The position numbers and the translations under genes are program-made. Positions 61,807-64,000 of a DNA stretch of 64,000 nucleotides are shown here, piece after piece. The stretch spans positions 15,747,133-15,811,132 of the forward strand of contig OZ037769.1 of the NCBI GenBank assembly GCA_964035545.1, given 5' to 3'. The stretch is from Bugula neritina. Taxonomy: Eukaryota; Bryozoa; Gymnolaemata; Cheilostomatida; Bugulidae. How positions within the stretch are numbered: the first letter of the stretch is position 1; each line of letters opens with the position of its first letter. The notes below the pieces were generated by a model, which was not told where the DNA came from, searched no databases, and saw only the letters and a list, made by a program, of their open reading frames with translations.

Positions 61807-64000
61807 TTAGGTATTGTTTACACTGGAGGGAGTTTTCTCCCCGACTTTAACCAGCACACTGACAGATGATATGTATTTACAGACAGACAATGCTGTTTCC
61901 CATGCTGAGATTGTAGTTGTGACATCATTAACTAGCTGGATGTCATGAGATGATTGTGTAAACATTGCTAGGGAGGACAACTCTTCAATAAATATTCTAG
62001 TTGAAGCTTGTAGCATTACATCGCCACACCTCCACAAGTCTGAAACCAAAACACGCTTTACATACTGATGAGCGAGTCACAAATCACTCAAGGAATTACA
62101 AGAATATTATATGCAATATATTATAAATCGATTAGCTACGAATATTTTTTGAAAACAATAAGCAATGTCTGAGAAAGAGGCATAAGAAAGACTGTGTACC
62201 TGTATGTAGGTGGAGGTGGTTGACAATGTCCCGCAGCGAGACATTTACTAAACAACGACCAGAGACTACGATACTCTTAAACCTAGACAGAGCGTGTTTG
62301 AATCTTTCCTCCAAGATAAAAGAGCTATCTTTCGAAGGACTGCACAATATTGCAGTTAACTAAAACAGAAGCTGATAGTGTCATCGGATAGGATAGGTGG
62401 AATGTTAAAACCAATGACTTCATCTACAGTTGGGGTGACTGAAGATGATTTTAGATGCAAATTAAGCTTTACAGAATATTAGATGAGTATGTAAGGGAAC
62501 TTCAGAGTAAGAATAAAAGTAAAGTGTTAGCTGAGTTCTTAGAAATATCCTTAGTGAACAACTCACCATTGGAGTAGAAACTGAGGACTGGTCAACATCC
62601 AACTCTATGTTTACTAAACGGGAAGCATTCTTGTAGAGAGGAGACAACTTCAACTCACAATTAAATTCCTGAAAACCAAAATACATAATATGTGTAAGAG
62701 ATTCAACTCTGGTTGTTTATCTTTGCAAAAGAGTAGATAATATAGGAAAATAGTTTTTTTTACAAAAACTGATAACATAGATGTGTCATAAGTAGCCTAT
62801 TTGTTAATGTAATATATATTATATTACTCTGTTATTAGATTATATTACTGTGTCATTATATTATAAATGATATTATTTCACTATTATATTATATATCATA
62901 TAACGCTATTATTGTATTATATATTATAGAACGTTTTGCTATTGTATTATATTATATCGTATATATAATATAGAGATACCTATAACCCACCAGTGAGGAA
63001 ACATCAGGGTAATGTATGATAGGAGTATCAGTAGACTGAGATATATATGAGAGTATGGAATAGCTTGTGTTCTCCAACACTATCACACCCCTCCCTAACA
63101 GATTCTGCTTTAGAGTTGGTTCACAGTACCCTTTCATTAACAAACAGCTGTTCCCATTCTAAAATAATCTGCAGCTTACTGTGAGAGAAGCAGAAACATA
63201 AAGAGCACTTGCACATACCTGCGTATACAGAGTACCTGCACATACCTGTGTATACAGAGCACCTGCACATACCTGTGTATACAGAGCACCTGCACATACC
63301 TGTGTATACAGAGCACCTGCACATACCTGTGTATACAGAGCACCTGCACACACCTGCGTATACAGAGTACCTGCACATACCTGTGTATACAGAGCACCTG
63401 CACACGCCTGTGTATACAGAGCGCCTGCACATACCTGTGTATACAGAGCACCTGCACACACCTGTGTATACAGAGCGCCTGCACGTACCTGTATAACAAG
63501 ATCTAATGTCGAGTCACACCAGCCTCTGCTATTCATATTTATACTGATGTCCTTTGCTTTTAGAACCTGTTTGAAGTCAACAGTCTTTTTATATCCGGTG
63601 TGAGTGTAGTTGGGGTGGAGGTCTCCCTGGAACAACTGTAATTCAACATATTCATTGACATGGGAAAACTGCAGCTAAAATTTTATAAAATGAAGCTTAA
63701 TTTATCAAATGTGGCTTTGCCAATGTGCATACTAGGCAATAAGTAAGCACATATTTGTAAGAATCTTGTAAAATCTGTCAATTTTTTATGTTGGAAAACA
63801 ACTTAAAGTTTATTCTGTCTAATTAGCAGAAAAAATTGGCTAACAGCATTATTTATATTCATACAGTGCTTCTTTCAACATAACATATAAGTATTACATA
63901 TAACATAAACCACACTAGTATAACGACATGATAGAATAAGATACAACATATTACTGTACCATATAACATACTAGCAAATCTCACCAGAGTTCTAAAGACG
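61807..64000 (-). CDS. BBS12-like chaperonin-related protein, 3' part
   Basis: Six exons are visible: 64000-63985 (cut by the window edge), 63674-63489, 63158-62991, 62668-62567, 62359-62200 and 62039-61807. Phases agree and give about 288 C-terminal residues. Blocks resemble the back half of type II chaperonin-like BBS proteins, best BBS12: GDLHPNYTHTGYKKTVDFKQVL, then LLGRGVIVLENTSYSILSYIS, ERFKHALSRFKSIVVSGRCL, and a final VTTTISAWETALSVCKYISSVSVLVKV as in chaperonin C-termini. BBS12 acts with MKKS and BBS10 in assembling the BBSome needed for ciliary trafficking. No ATPase motif is in the visible part. BBS12 is about 710 residues, so more than half lies beyond the edge. BBS10 or MKKS cannot be excluded. 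The 63674 acceptor could be 6 bases further in. Confidence 0.6.
63209..63496. repeat. 27-bp minisatellite containing a splice donor
   Basis: About ten copies of a 27-bp unit. On the minus strand each reads GTATACACAGGTATGTGCAG followed by GTGCTCT. The array starts at the donor of the BBS12-like exon that ends at 63,489 (ATACAG|GTACGTGCAGG), so that exon end and donor form its first, slightly diverged unit. All six frames are free of stops in most copies, giving spurious frames. Confidence 0.95.

Noticed and set aside
63121-63635. Cys/Tyr-rich repeat frames on both strands
   Set aside because: The 27-bp minisatellite has a period divisible by three. Only the GDLHPNYTHTG part belongs to a real exon.

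Overview
The window is a piece of an animal nuclear genome. Genes are split by short GT-AG introns, repeats are abundant, and the recognisable proteins are animal families: PIM kinase, glycolipid transfer protein, transglutaminase, M1AP, and a chaperonin-like protein closest to BBS12. AT-rich compact introns, minisatellites and tRNA-derived SINEs suit an invertebrate, perhaps an early-branching one such as a sponge. That placement is an inference; nothing in the sequence fixes the taxon.

Layout. Positions 1-30,000 hold no gene I can defend. They contain four ACT-triplet tracts, a 1.7-kb satellite of a 16-bp unit, several minisatellites, one SINE, a MITE-like element, a tRNA-like element and one isolated candidate first exon (26,829-26,938, +). 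From 30,128 to 32,289 (-) lies a complete five-exon PIM-type kinase, with an unrecognised 113-codon frame just upstream of it. A gene-poor stretch to 38.6 kb carries a second tRNA-like element and a second SINE. A six-exon GLTP gene (38,634-43,138, +) and a sixteen-exon transglutaminase gene (44,493-53,192, +) follow. A thirteen-exon M1AP-like gene (59,594-53,635, -) converges on the transglutaminase gene. After a third SINE comes the 3' part of a BBS12-like gene (64,000-61,807, -), cut by the window edge.

All exon models were built by hand from splice sites and reading-phase continuity. In each of the four complete genes the exons join with no phase conflict, giving 350, 216, 863 and 710 residues. 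The genes do not form a pathway: they cover signalling, glycolipid transfer, protein cross-linking, meiosis and a probable ciliary chaperonin-like function. The most unusual feature is how introns have filled with tandem arrays, several of which abut or contain splice sites. One array repeats the 5' splice site of a BBS12-like exon about ten times.
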